DNA of 64,000 nucleotides, taken from positions 243,584,941 through 243,648,940 of the forward strand of contig NC_057862.1 in the NCBI RefSeq assembly GCF_019393635.1. Reading direction: 5' to 3'. Positions 46,236 to 57,699 of the stretch are shown here, piece by piece (positions within the stretch are counted from its first letter, which is position 1; every line of letters starts with the position of its first letter). A program made the translations under genes and the position numbers. A model generated the notes under the pieces. That model was not told the DNA's origin and made no database searches. It saw only the letters and a program-made list of their open reading frames with translations. The DNA comes from Dromiciops gliroides (taxonomy: Eukaryota > Chordata > Mammalia > Microbiotheria > Microbiotheriidae).

Positions 46236-46467
46236 CAGTAATTCCTTCTTTCTTGATCATTGAATTATGTCCTGACCTTCCCTTTAATAATACATTCTAG
46301 AATTTTGCCAGGAATTTAAATCAAGTTCATTTGCCAGTAGCTTGCATTCTCTAGCATCTTTCCTGTTATGAAAATTGGGATATTTGCCCCTATTTATAAC
46401 AACATTAAGAAAATGTAATCAAATTAAGAAATCTCTGTATCACATTGCCAAGCATAATGTACTTTTT

Positions 46468-46610
46468 TTTTAAAATGAGGCAATTGGGGTTAAGTGACTT
46501 TCCCAGGGTCACACAGCTAGTAAGTGTTAAGTGTCTGAGGCCGGATTTGAACTCAGGTACTCCTGACTCCAGGGCCCGTGCTCTATCCACTGCGCCACCT
46601 AGCTGCCCCC
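46468..46610 (-). mobile_element. CORE-SINE (AATTG-tail type)
   Basis: CATAATGTAC/CATAATGCAC flanks (46,453 and 46,611) form a duplication with one change. Confidence 0.92.
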
Positions 46611-46798
46611 CATAATGCACTTTTTAATCTTGCATTATTGAGATGTGCCTAGGCATACTCTAATAGAAGCACCTTTTTCTCTTGTGTTCCTTTGACAAGA
46701 TGTGAATAGAGGATCAAGAATTTATCTTTAAAAATAATATTTTAAAATTTATCTTACATTAATAACAGCATTCATACATCTGGGCTAGATGAGCCTTT

Positions 46799-46971
46799 GG
46801 GTTTTTGGTTTTTGGTTTTGTTTTGTTTTGTTTTGGGTGAGGCAATTGGGATTAAGTGACTTGCCCAAGGTCACAGAGCCAGTAAGTGTTAAGTGTCTGA
46901 GGCTAGATTTGAACTCGGGTCCTCCTGAATGCAAGGTCAGTGCTCTATCCACTGCGCCACCTAGCTGCCCC
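46799..46971 (-). mobile_element. CORE-SINE (AATTG-tail type)
   Basis: Target-site duplication TAGATGAGCCTTT at 46,786-46,798 and 46,972-46,984. (GTTTT)n tail. Confidence 0.95.
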
Positions 46972-46984
46972 TAGATGAGCCTTT

Positions 46985-47410
46985 AAAATGAGAAAGAACG
47001 TTTTCCAAAAGAGAGCTACCAGGTTGGAGGTGAGAGGAATTATGTGCAGATAAAGATTTAGTTCCTTGTGGAGAAACCTATATATACAAATGTCCCTTAC
47101 AGGAAACTTAAAAAGCATCTGAGAAACATACACAAAGGTCTTGTGCCTGATAGAGATATAGAAGGAACAGAAAGAAGGGTCTTCTTGAGGTCTTTCAGAG
47201 GAAGAAGACAGTAGGGACTCAGATGATGTGGGAGCAATACATTCATATCTCTTTGCTGGTACTGTGTCACTAGACTGGGTAGGCAAGGTGGGATCTATCA
47301 GTAGAAAACATTGATGGACTCCTTAGCTCCAGGGCCCTGCCATTTGCAGGAGGTTACCAATCAAGGGCAGTACTAAAAGTTGTAAGAGTTATATAAGTTG
47401 CTGGAAAAGG
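46985..47410. other. Unassigned intron sequence
   Basis: An open minus-strand frame (47,286-46,945) is partly SINE-derived and has no known domain. Confidence 0.4.
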
Positions 47411-47414
47411 TAAA

Positions 47415-47523
47415 GGCCTGAGTCACACAGCTAATAAGTGTCAAATGTCTGAATCCAGATTTGAACTCAGGTCCTCCTGACTCCAGGGCTGGTGCTTTAT
47501 CCACTGCACCACCTAGCTGCCCC
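47415..47523 (-). mobile_element. CORE-SINE, 3'-truncated
   Basis: Lacks the tail and part of the core, starting at GAGTCACACAGCTAATAAG. Head complete. Confidence 0.85.
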
Positions 47524-47524
47524 T

Positions 47525-48235
47525 CAAGTAGGTTTCTATAGGTTTTTCTGAGAGCATCCTGCTTGTCAATTCTTGTAGCACAATAGTATTCTATTACAGT
47601 CATATATCCCAACTTGGTCAGGCCATTCCCCATTGATGGACATTCCTTCAATTTCCACTTCTTTTGCCACAAAAGAGCTGCTATAAATTCCATTGTACAA
47701 ATAGGTCCCTTCTCTCCTCCCCCCTCCCCTTTTAAAAAATCTCTTTGCAATATAAACTTAGTAGTGGTATTGCTAGATCAAAGGTTATGCACAGTTTTAT
47801 TACCCTTTTGACATAGTTCCAAATTATTCTCCAAAATAATTGGATCAGTTCACAAGTCAGTTCCTAGTTTTCCTTCGTCTCCTCTAACATTTATCATTTT
47901 CCTTTTCCATCACATTAGCCAATCTGATAGGTGTGAGGTGGTACCTTGGAGTTGTTTTAATTTGCATTTCTCTAATCAATAGTGATTTAGGGGCAGCTAG
48001 GTGGTGCAGTGGATAGAGCACGGCCCTGGAGTCAGGAGTACCTGGGTTCAAATCCGGCCTCAGACACTTAACACTTACTAGCTGTGTGACCCTGGGCAAG
48101 TCACTTAACCCCAATTGCCTCACTAAAAAAAAAAAAATAGTGATTTAGAGCATTTTTTTTCTGAAAATTGCCTATTCATATCCTTTGATCATTTAAGTAC
48201 TGTATCTTCAACAAATAAGAAGCCAACAGGAGAGG
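47525..48235 (-). mobile_element. L1 ORF2 C-terminus, antisense, with SINE
   Basis: Antisense CCATTCCCCATTGATGGACA and CACATTAGCCAATCTGATAGG in L1 order. Confidence 0.75.
47990..48135 (+). mobile_element. CORE-SINE (AATTG-tail type)
   Basis: Target-site duplication AATAGTGATTTA at 47,978-47,989 and 48,136-48,147, within the L1. Confidence 0.95.
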
Positions 48236-48960
48236 GAAGAGAAATTATCCTGACTATTTAAGGGCTTAGGTTTAAGTCCTTTGCATTTTTTGTTATATTA
48301 AAAAAAACTTGTTTTATAGTTGATATTTTTTTAGTCTGAGTGCTTACTTAGGAACTGAAGCACCTGGACATGAGTCAGGTTCTGGCACTCTTCAGGAAAA
48401 CTCTTGGTAGGGCTAAAAAGAGCCATGTTCAAATGTTCCCAGGGGAAATCCCAGATAGGTGCAAAATGAGCCATCATAAAAATTATATAGCAGATCCCCA
48501 AGAATCTAGTCCATATGAGCTTATAGCTTTGGTAATAAAGGTATAGGTTACAAGAAAAACAGCTATATATGACTATTTCTGATCTCTGTATTTTGTCTAC
48601 ACTGAAGTAGACCGTTTATATTTGGATTTCATTGGTGTGGTTGTGTTAAGAGGTTAGACTTAAAGTTACAAAGAGAGGTACCATAATCCATTGGAAAAAA
48701 CACTAACTAGTCTTAGCTTTTCCCCTATACAAATATATTATACTAATCACCTAACCTTTCTAACCTAACATAAGCCTTAATTTTCTTTAAAATATGAGAG
48801 CTATACTAGATGTTCTTTAAATTCTCTTCCAACTCTAAAATATTTTGTTGAACTATTTGAAATTAAAAGCTTGCATTTGAAAAAAGAAAATATTTTCTTT
48901 GTATTGTTAGAAAGAGGATCATTTGGTAATATTTCTTTTGAAAATAAAATTGTCCATGTT
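48236..48960. other. End of KLHL28 intron 1, no recognised element
   Basis: Unique AT-rich sequence leading to the acceptor. A faint MIR trace (CCTAACCTTTCTAACC) at about 48,750. Confidence 0.45.
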
Positions 48961-48974
48961 TTCTGTTTTTACAG

Positions 48975-49873
48975 ATGGACCAGACGCCCCCAACCTACAT
49001 GCTTGCTAATTTAACCCTCTTACATTCTGAACAGCTTCTGCAGGGCCTGAACCTTCTTCGTCAGCATCATGAGCTCTGTGACATTATTCTTCGAGTTGGT
49101 GATGTTAAGATTCATGCTCATAAAGTGGTGCTTGCCAGCATCAGCCCTTATTTCAAAGCCATGTTCACTGGAAACCTTTCTGAAAAAGAGAATAATGAAG
49201 TTGAGTTTCAGTGCATCGATGAAGCTGCACTGCAGGCCATAGTGGAGTATGCCTACACAGGGACTGTGTTTATTTCCCAGGACACAGTAGAGTCACTCCT
49301 GCCAGCAGCAAATCTACTCCAAATAAAACTTGTGCTGAAAGAATGTTGTGCATTTCTTGAAAGTCAGCTTGATCCTGGAAATTGCATTGGAATTTCCCGT
49401 TTTGCAGAGACATATGGCTGTCATGACCTCTATTTGGCAGCAAATAAGTATATTTGTCAGAATTTTGAAGACGTTTGTCAAACTGAAGAGTTTTTTGAGC
49501 TCACACATGCAGATTTAGATGAAATTATTTCAAATGACTGTCTTAATGTTGTTACTGAAGAGACTGTTTTTTATGCACTAGAATCTTGGATCAAGTATGA
49601 TGTACAAGAACGTCAGAAGTACTTGGCACAGCTGCTTCATTGTGTTAGATTGCCATTGTTGAGTGTTAAGTTTCTTACTAGGTTATACGAAGCAAATCAT
49701 CTCATTCGTGATGATCACACATGTAAACATCTATTGAATGAAGCTCTAAAATACCATTTTATGCCTGAACATAGACTTTCCCATCAGACAGTCTTGATGA
49801 CACGACCTCGCTGTGCTCCAAAAGTACTTTGTGCAGTAGGAGGAAAAGCTGGACTGTTTGCTTGTTTGGAAAG
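48975..49873 (+). CDS. KLHL28: KLHL28 first coding exon: BTB and BACK domains
   Basis: It encodes residues 1-299 of the BTB-BACK-Kelch protein KLHL28, a predicted substrate receptor for CUL3-RING ubiquitin ligases. The BTB domain (about 25-132) contains CDIILRV, HAHKVVLAS and SPYFKAMF. BACK (about 137-239) opens with NCIGISRFAETYGC. The first Kelch blade begins near residue 285 (VLCAVGG). The ATG is the first three bases after the acceptor AG, so the exon carries no 5' UTR. The donor AAG|GTAAGC gives a phase-2 intron, and the joined codon is AG plus T (Ser). If the intron were retained, the protein would stop after one extra residue, leaving BTB-BACK only. The frame is intact and no duplicate copy is visible in the window. 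Confidence 0.96.
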
Positions 49874-49925
49874 GTAAGCAGAATTTAAAAATTTTAAGTG
49901 ATTGATAGAAGATAACATACAGGGT

Positions 49926-49945
49926 TTGTGTGTGTGTGTGTGTGT
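49926..49945. repeat. Short (GT)n
   Basis: About ten GT units just inside KLHL28 intron 2. Confidence 0.85.
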
Positions 49946-49990
49946 ATGTACTTTTGTGTAATTATACATTGTGTGTATGTATTTATATAT

Positions 49991-50133
49991 TGGGGGGGGC
50001 AGGGCAGTGAGAGTTAAGTGACTTGCCCAGGGTCACACAGGTAGTAAGTGTCAAGTGTCTGAGGCCAAATTTGAACTCAGGTCCTCCTGAATACAGGGCT
50101 TGTGCTTTATCTGCTGTGCCACCTAGCTGCCCT
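49991..50133 (-). mobile_element. CORE-SINE (CATTGCC-like), first of pair
   Basis: G-rich tail complement GGGGGGGGCAGGGCAGTGAG, full head. Confidence 0.9.
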
Positions 50134-50154
50134 CATATATACATACATATATAT

Positions 50155-50298
50155 TTGGGGGGGGCGGGGCAATGGGAGTTAAGTGACTTGCCCAGGGTCA
50201 CACAGCTACTAAGTGTCAAGTGTCTGAGGCTGGATTTGAACTCAGGTCCTCCTGAATCCAGGGCCAGTGCTTTATCCACTGCGCCACCTAGCTGTCCC
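50155..50298 (-). mobile_element. CORE-SINE (CATTGCC-like), second of pair
   Basis: Same orientation as the previous copy, 21 bp away. ATATATAT flanks. Confidence 0.9.
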
Positions 50299-50496
50299 CT
50301 ATATATATTTTTAAATGAGGTGACTTCATTTTAAATTAGGATTTCTTTTTTTTTAAGTATTAGCATTTGGAACTTGGGTTTTTTCTTCTGATAAGCCTAA
50401 TTTTTTTTTAAATAAAAGCAAAAAGAATGTTTAAAATATGTTGAAACTTATGTTCATAAATGCTGAAGAGTTTTTTCTTGTTGGACAGAATTTTTT

Positions 50497-50640
50497 TTTT
50501 TTTTGGTGAGGCAATTGGGGTTAAGTGACTTGCCTAGGGTCATACAGCTAGTAATTGTTAAGTGTCTGAGGCTGGATTTGAACTCAGGTCCTCCTGAATC
50601 CAGGGCCAGTGCTCTATCCACTGCACTACCTAGCTGCCCC
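50497..50640 (-). mobile_element. CORE-SINE (AATTG-tail type)
   Basis: Poly-T, core with GTAATTGTTAAG change, full head. AGAATT on both sides. Confidence 0.9.
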
Positions 50641-50644
50641 TAGA

Positions 50645-51170
50645 ATTCTTGTTTACTCATTTCTTTTAGTCTTTATCCTCTCCATTTTCATCCTTTTTTC
50701 TTTCTCTTGCTTAGATTTTCCTCTCTTATTTTCATAGTCTCCATTCTCTTTTAATTATTTGCTTTTCTGACTTAACACTGCCTTTTACAGTAATAGAGAA
50801 AAATAGTAGTTATCATACACTGAAGCACAGGCTGGTTCCCTCTTTCACTGGTGAAGCAAGCTGTACCCCAGCTTATTTCTATAACTCTTCGATAGATCAA
50901 ATTCCTCTAGACTTCTTGTACCCTTTTCTCTAATACCAACACCGCCAACTAAACCCCTGTACAAATTCAAAGGACAAGCCCTTGGGCTCAGAATTATAGA
51001 AAATACCAGGTAGTTTAAGTTGACCTTTTTATTCCACTATAAATTCTTATTTATTGAAAATTGTCAGTTTTTGAAATTAGCCTACAAATCCCTTATGTTC
51101 TGTCTCATATCTTGAAGCATCAGGGATTTTGGTGAGGAAAGAGAATACTTAATTGTTGGTGCCGTGTGTT
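50645..51170. other. Unassigned intron sequence
   Basis: No gene or repeat recognised. Confidence 0.4.
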
Positions 51171-51184
51171 CAAAAGTAAGTTAT

Positions 51185-51328
51185 AGCGGGCAGCTAGGTG
51201 GCGTAGTGGATAGAGCACCAGCCCTGGAGTCAGGAGTACCTGAGTTCAAATCCGGCCTCAGACACTTAACTCTTACTAGCTGTGTGACCCTGGGCAAGTC
51301 ACTTAACCCCAATTGCCTCACTAAAAAA
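51185..51328 (+). mobile_element. CORE-SINE (AATTG-tail type)
   Basis: Target-site duplication AAAGTAAGTTAT at 51,173-51,184 and 51,329-51,340. Confidence 0.95.
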
Positions 51329-52466
51329 AAAGTAAGTTATGGCCAGGGATGGGGCATGGGAGAGGTTAGGGTCAAGATCATAGAGTAGCAGGTAGCACTA
51401 CAGCCAGTGAGTTTCCCCTCACAATTCCGCCAAACATATCTAGAAAATCCACCAGGCTAAATCCAGATGGGGAAATTCAAGAAAAAGTCATAGTGGGTCA
51501 TTTTTCTAGCCTAAGTTGGCATAAAGTGATAAGACGAACAGGTTTGTGGTTACTCAGGGTGGGGTCTGGTCAGAAGCCGGGCCATGGAGTATTGTAGTAC
51601 CCAGGGAGAAGTAGTGCACAGGGGCAAGCGGACATTCTATAGCTATACCAAGGTACTATAACAGGAACAGTGCATTGTTGTTTACTACTTAGGTCTAGGT
51701 CACAGATCTAGGGCAGGTTGAAAGGTTCTGGACCAGGGATGGTGTTCCCCAACAGGGAGCAGTAGAATGCCCTGGGCTATGTACTGATAGAGGAGCAGTA
51801 GCAGTGTGGTTCATATCCAAGGGGCAGAGTGGGGTCTCAGTTCCAGCTTCTAGCTTAAGTCTGAAGCCTACAGGAGAGTAATCAGAGAAGGAATTTCAGA
51901 CCAAAGCAGTGCCTGCAGTTCTTTCACTGTTGCTGAACAGAAGTTCCCACTTGGAACTTGATTAAATCCAGTAGCAATCTGTTGTTGTCAGACCCAAACC
52001 CAAGTCAGAAACTTGTACAGCTCAGACCAGGAGGGCAAATAACATACTTTACCCTTGATTAGACCACTTTGGGAGCATTGAAAGCTTTCAGTTCCTCAAA
52101 CTAAGCTGTCCCTCATATCCTGGAATAGCACAGTAATCAGTACTTCAAGAAAGCAGCAATAGGCCTTTCCCATTCCTAATACAAATTCAAAAATCAGGAA
52201 GTAGGCCTGAAGAATGATCAAACAAAAAGAATTCTGCAATACAAAGCTATTATGATGATAGAAATGCTCAAGGAATGAAGGCAGAAAAAGAAAATTACCC
52301 CAAAACATCTATAAGAAAACTCTCAAAGGAAAACACAGTATGGGCACAGACTCAACTAGAATTCCTGGAAGAGATGAAGCAAGAGGTTTGTGGTGGGTTT
52401 TTTTTTTTTTATTTCAAATTGTTTTTCTCAAAATAAGCATGGTAGAGGAAGAAATTAGAAAAAAGT

Positions 52467-53138
52467 TGTGAGGGCCAAAATTTGATATATGGAACATTAT
52501 TTGTGTGACTCGCCAGAATATTGGGGTCCCGGGAATAATGAGGGACCTTTTAGGTTCACCCTCCCCTCTGAACTGCCCTTTTTAGATATTTCTCCCAGGC
52601 CAATAAGAAAGGAGCCTTTAAGCTTTAATTCTCAAAAGGATCAGATTTTATTACTTGGGAATTAATTAAACAACAAAGGTGAAACTAATAAAAATCAAAG
52701 ATAAGGAAATAGGAAAATAGAAATACAGATAAATACTCTTAACTCTAAACTTAACCTATTCAATTCTCAGGCCATTTCCAGTTAAGCTAGTTCAAAGGAA
52801 TTTAGGGTTTTCTGTAATTAACTCATCAACACCTAGACAGTCTACAGTTGCTTGCGCCACCAAGGAAAACCGCCACCCGAGACAGAGCAAACTCTCGCCA
52901 CCTCCATGGGAGAAGACCGAGAGACCACGTTCCGAAGACGCCTAGTGTTCTGGAAGAACCCTCTGCCTTCCTTCAGGGAGCGTTTAATCTTTCTTCCCCC
53001 TAAAGGGGAGGTCCTTCAAAAAACTGCCTATGCAGAGTTCTCCTTCTGACCTCAGTAGCATACGTAACCTCAGGGTGGGCCAGGTGCGGCCCCTCCGAAG
53101 TGAGTCAGCTAAAAACTGCAATATCAGTTTTTACCACA
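52467..53138 (-). mobile_element. Solo LTR B (672 bp), likely antisense
   Basis: TGTGAGGGCCAAAATTTG to CAGTTTTTACCACA (TG...CA), flanked by a 4-bp duplication AAGT (52,463-52,466; 53,139-53,142). On the minus strand AATAAAATCTGATCC is a polyadenylation signal placed about 180 bp before the end, which favours that orientation. It differs from LTR A. A 4-bp duplication suits class I elements. Confidence 0.8.
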
Positions 53139-53279
53139 AAGTGAAATTGTGATGAGTAAAAAAGAGCCTAGACATCATATTTCAAGAAATCTTAAATTTA
53201 CCACAAATAATTTTTGCCACAAAGTGAAATTGTGGTAAGTAAAAAAGAACCTAGACATCATATTTCAAGAAATCTTAAA
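53128..53279 (+). repeat. 69-bp tandem duplication across LTR B/L1 junction
   Basis: Copies at 53,128-53,196 and 53,211-53,279 differ at about four positions. Each begins in TTTTTRCCAC (LTR end) and runs to the CTTAAA of L1 ORF1, so the duplication followed the LTR integration. Confidence 0.8.
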
Positions 53280-53587
53280 ACTTCCAAGATTTCTCAGAAT
53301 CAGAGGTCAAAGTAACCTCTTAAAAGAAACCCCAAAATGAAAACTCCTAGGAACATTATAGTCAAAATCCAGAGTTACATCTGTAAGGAAACAAATAGAA
53401 AAAACTTACGTACAAAGGAGCCAGAATCAGGATCATACATGAATTAGCAACCTCCACTATAAAGGATTAGAAAGCCTATACTATATTTCAGAAGGCAAAA
53501 GACATAGGCTGATAGCCAAGAATAAATTGCCTGGTAAAACTGAATATAAACCAAATAATGTTTTTTAAATGCATAAAACCAAATGCA

Positions 53588-53735
53588 GGGACAGCTAGGT
53601 GACGCAGTGCATAAAGCACCGGCCCTGGATTCAGGAGGACCTGAGTTCAAATCTGGCTTCAGACACTTGACATTTACTAGCTGTGTGACCCTGGGCAAGT
53701 CACTTAACCCCAATTGCCTCACCAAAAAAAAAAAA
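53588..53735 (+). mobile_element. CORE-SINE, mosaic of the two subfamilies
   Basis: Carries ATTCAGGAGG and TTGACA of one subfamily with the AATTGCCTCACC tail of the other. A (GAA)n tail follows (53,735-53,752). Confidence 0.9.
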
Positions 53736-53759
53736 GAAGAAGAAGAAGAAGAATAAAAG

Positions 53760-55955
53760 AAGAGGGAGGAGGAGTACATTAAGATGGTAGGGGTGGGGTG
53801 GGAGTGGGGAGGAAGAAATTATCTTACTTAATCAGGATGTGCAAAAAGACATCTATATAATAAGGTGGGACTGGGAGAAGGTAGGAGAGAACAGCTGACA
53901 CTAGAAGTTCACTCTTATCTGAACTGGCCAAAAGAGAGAACAATATACACACAGAATTGGTTATAGAAATACATTTCACTCAAGGAGGGAAAGGGGAGTA
54001 GGGAGAATTTGAGGCAAGTTAGATTAAGAGAGGAATTAGTCTCAACCAAAACAAACTCTAAGTAACAGAAAAAATATTAATTGCTCATGAGTAGGTTGAG
54101 CCAATATAATAAAAAAATATAATTCTACCCAAATTAATTTACTTATTTGGTGCCATATAAATAAAGCTACCAAAATTATTTACAGAATAATAATTTACCT
54201 GGAAGAACAAAAGGTAGAGAATATCAAGAGGATCAATGAAAAAAATGTGAAGAAAGGTGACTTAGCAGTCCCAGATCTCACATAGTAGTACAAAATAGTA
54301 ATCATTTAAACAATCTGATACTGGCTAAGAAATAGAGTGGTGGATCAGTAGGATAGATTAGGTACACAAGACACAGTAGTAGATGACCATAGTAATCTAG
54401 CATTTGATAAACCCAAAGATCCAAGCTTTTGAGACAAAAGCATTTTGACAAAAACTGCTAGAAAAACTGGAAAGCAGTTTGGCAGAAACTAGATAAAAGA
54501 CCAACATCGTACAATATGTACCAAGAATAGGTCAAAATAGGTACATGATTTAAATATAAAGGGTACTATCATAAGCAAATTAGGTAAGCATGAAATAGTT
54601 CACCTGTCAGGAAAAAATTAATGACCAAATGATAGATAGAGGACATTACAGAATGTAAAAGAGGTACTTTTAATTACATTAAATTAAAAAGGTTTTGCAT
54701 AAACAAGCCTTTATGCAGCCAAGATTAGAAGGAAAGCAGAAAATGGGGCAGAGGGGAGTTTGCAGTAAGTTTCTCTGACAAAGGCTTCATTTTTCAAATG
54801 TATAGAGAACTGAGTCATATTTACAAAAATACAGGTCATTCCCCAATTAATAAATGGTCAAAGAATATAAATAGGCAGTTTTCAGAGAAGAAATCAGAGC
54901 TATCTGTAGTCTTTGAAAAAGTGCTCTAAGTAACCCTTGATTAAAGAAATGCAAATTACAACTCTGAGGTATCACTTCACACCTGTTAGATTGGCTAATA
55001 TGACAGAAAAGGAAAATGACAGATTTTGGAGAGGAAACAGAAAAATAGGGAGACTAATGCTCTCTTGGTCGAGTTGGGAATTGATCCAACCATTCTGGAG
55101 AAAATTTTGGAACTATGTCCAAAGGACTATCAAACAACCCATATCCTTTTATTCAATAATACCACTACCAAATATCCCAAAAAGATTTTTTTTAAAAGGC
55201 AATGACCTATATGTACAAAAAATATTTATAACAGCTCTTATGGTGGCAAAAAATTGGGAATTGAGGAGATGCCCATCAATTGGAGAATGGCTGAACAAGT
55301 TGTGGTATATAATTGTGATGGATACTATTGTGCTATAAGAAATGACAAGCAGGATGATTCAGAAAAGCCTGGAAAGACTTACATCAAGTTATACAAAGTG
55401 AAATGAGCAGAACTAGGAGAACATTGTACAGAGTAACAACAATATTATATGATCAACTGTGAATGACTTAGCTATTCTCAGCAGTACAATAATCTAAGAC
55501 AGTTCCAAAGGACTCATGATGAAAAATGCTATCAGCCTCCCGAGAAAGAAATTAATGAGAATCCGAGTGCAGATTGGTGGTGTTTTCTTTTACAACACAA
55601 CTAAAATGAAAATATACTTTGAATGACTGAACATGTATAACCTATATCAAGTTGCTTACCTTCTCAATGGAGGGAGGAAGAATTTGGAACTCAAAATTTT
55701 TAAAAACAAATGTTGGGGACAGCTAGATGGTGCAGTGGATAGAGCACCGGCCCTGGAGTCAGGAGTACCTGAGTTCAAATCCGGCCTCAGACACTTAACA
55801 CTTACTAGCTGTGTGACCCTGGGCAAGTCACTTAACCCCAATTGCCTCACTAAAAAACAAAAAACAAAAAAAAACGAATGTTAAAAATTGTTTTTGCACG
55901 TAATTGGAGAAATTTAAATAAAACAGTGAAAAAATAAGTTATTACAACATTAATA
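53760..55955 (+). mobile_element. L1 ORF2 and 3' UTR, sense
   Basis: A 133-codon open frame (54,937-55,338) matches the L1 ORF2p C-terminus (HFTPVRLANMTEKEND, AKNWELRRCPSIGEWLNKLW). The 3' UTR ends with TTTTTGCACGTAATTGGAG and an AATAAA signal at about 55,918. A SINE lies in the 3' UTR. Confidence 0.8.
55715..55874 (+). mobile_element. CORE-SINE (AATTG-tail type) in L1 3' UTR
   Basis: Full copy. AACAAATGTT/AACGAATGTT flanks form a probable duplication. Confidence 0.92.
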
Positions 55956-55989
55956 TTATTAGCTATTCTGTCTTTAGAATGTAACTAGA

Positions 55990-56142
55990 GGGAGTGGCTA
56001 GGTGGCACAGTAGATAAGCACCGGCCCTGGATTCAGGAGTACCTGAGTTCAAATCCAGCCTCAGACATTTGACATTTACTAGCTGTGTGACCCTGGGCAA
56101 GTCACTTAACCCCCATTGCCCTGCAAAAAGGAAGAAAAAAAA
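55990..56142 (+). mobile_element. CORE-SINE (CATTGCC-tail type)
   Basis: Target-site duplication AGAATGTAACTAGA at 55,976-55,989 and 56,143-56,156. Confidence 0.95.
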
Positions 56143-56445
56143 AGAATGTAACTAGAAATAAGGAAAATTATTTCCTAGCTTTATTTAACATTTATCCAAC
56201 CATCTATTTTTCTAGATTATATACAGGGCTTCACATGACAGGTCCCATTTTTTAAAAATTGCTTCTCTATTCTGAATTTTGTTATATGTAGTAGGGAAAT
56301 GGTTGTTCCCAGCTTAATGAAGTCACTGAAGATAAGGGGCGGGTAAGAAAGAATGTGGTTATTAAGTTCTTAATGAATTACAGAGATAATATCCATACTT
56401 AGCTATCTTGAAGTCAGGAAAAAAATTTTTTTTGAAACAAAATTG

Positions 56446-56503
56446 ATGACCCTGGGCAAGTCACTTAACCCCCATTGCCCTAAAAAAAAAAAAAGAAAAA
56501 AAT
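56446..56503 (+). mobile_element. CORE-SINE 3' fragment
   Basis: Only GACCCTGGGCAAGTCACTTA to the CATTGCCC tail remains, a strong 5' truncation. Confidence 0.85.
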
Positions 56504-56582
56504 TTGATGTAATTAGAGGGCAGCTGTCCATTGACTATGAAAAGATTGACCATGTCCTTAGTGTCCTTTAAAAAGTAAGATA

Positions 56583-56722
56583 AGGGAGTGGCTAGGTGGC
56601 ACAGTGGATAAAGCACCGGCCCTGGATTCAGGAGTTCCTGAGTTCAAATCTGGCCTCAGACACTTGACACTTACTAGCTGTGAGACCCTGCACAAGTCAC
56701 TTAACCCCCATTGCCCCGCAAA
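56583..56722 (+). mobile_element. CORE-SINE (CATTGCC-tail type)
   Basis: Target-site duplication AAAAGTAAGATA at 56,571-56,582 and 56,723-56,734. Confidence 0.95.
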
Positions 56723-56734
56723 AAAAGTAAGATA

Positions 56735-57360
56735 CACCCTTTAAAGGAGGCTGTGGGGGAGAGAAACAGCTCTCAAAAATATGACTCCTGGCAACGGAAG
56801 AGAGGTAGCTTTGGAAGAACTCAGTCTTTGAGAAGTAATTGTTCATGTATCTGGGTCAGATATGAATGCATTAAGGAAAATAAATTCTCTTTTCCCATCT
56901 CCTTATTTATTTATCTTGGATATCGACTTTGTTAGCCATTTTTCTGTCATTTCCACCACAAAAGTCATATTTCTTTTAAGAGAACACACAAACAAAATGA
57001 AAATTGAGCAGTTCTGCCTCTTTTATTTTTGTTCCATCCATCCCAGAGATCATCTCCTTTCTTTGATTCTCCTTTCCCCTCCCCATTATAGCTTAAACCC
57101 CAACAAAACCTTTTTTGTTGTCCTTAGCTTCTCTTACTAATCTCAGCTCGTTTTGACATTCAGCACTTTTTAAAATGACCACATGACACTCATATTCATC
57201 CTCTGTTATCAGGCTTTACTGCCGTCTTCTATACATCTCTTTTTAAAATCTGAGCTGATTTGATGAACTGCCTTTAGAAAGATTCCATTTTTCCTCTTCA
57301 TCAGAATTATTTCTTCAGGATTTACTTCTATAGAATTTTATCCCTAAGCTTCTCCCACCT
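56735..57360. other. Unassigned, repeat-like intron sequence
   Basis: Pyrimidine-rich sequence that looks repeat-derived (continues past the SINE to about 57,640) but is not recognised. No gene. Confidence 0.35.
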
Positions 57361-57376
57361 ATCCTGTGTATCTCTT

Positions 57377-57522
57377 TTTTTTTTTTTTGCAGGCAATGGG
57401 GGTTAAGTGACTTGCCCAGGGTCACACAGCTAGTAAGTGTCAAGTGTCTGAGGCCGGATTTGAACTCAGGAACTCCTGAATCCAGGGCCGGTGCTTTAAC
57501 CACTGCGCCACCTAGCTGCCCC
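57377..57522 (-). mobile_element. CORE-SINE (CATTGCC-tail type)
   Basis: Target-site duplication CCTGTGTATCTCTT at 57,363-57,376 and 57,523-57,536. Confidence 0.95.
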
Positions 57523-57699
57523 CCTGTGTATCTCTTATAGGCTGACTTCCCCTGTACCATGAGGATCTTACCTATATTTCCTCTGAACTGTCAGACTATG
57601 CTGTTGTTCCCTCTTTTCTGTTGAAAACTGCAGTTGAGAGTGTTCACTTTGCCCCAGGGTTCCTATCATTTGCACACCAGAAAGTATTTCTTAACCTGT

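Larger units (their letters stand above)
20836..48974 (+). other. KLHL28: KLHL28 intron 1 (about 28 kb, inferred)
   Basis: The stretch runs between the proposed untranslated first exon and the coding exon acceptor (pyrimidine-rich TTTTCTGTTTTTACAG ending 48,974). It contains no other conserved coding sequence and is packed with L1 fragments, SINEs, two solo LTRs and a retroviral pol/env remnant. Confidence 0.6.
51341..53585 (+). mobile_element. L1 5' UTR and ORF1, sense, split by an LTR
   Basis: GATCATAGAGTAGCAGGTAGC leader, long non-coding 5' UTR, then ORF1 coding (GAAGAGATGAAGCAAGAGG to GAAATTAGAAAAAAG, and GACATCATATTTCAAGAAAT after the LTR). Probably the same element as the ORF2 part that follows. 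Confidence 0.65.

Noticed and set aside
44555-48135. Regularly repeated 150-bp units as a CRISPR-like or satellite array
   Set aside because: Spacing is irregular, orientation varies and target-site duplications are present, so they are SINEs.
54937-55338. 133-residue open frame as a candidate gene
   Set aside because: Sequence matches the L1 ORF2p C-terminus and is followed by an L1 3' UTR.
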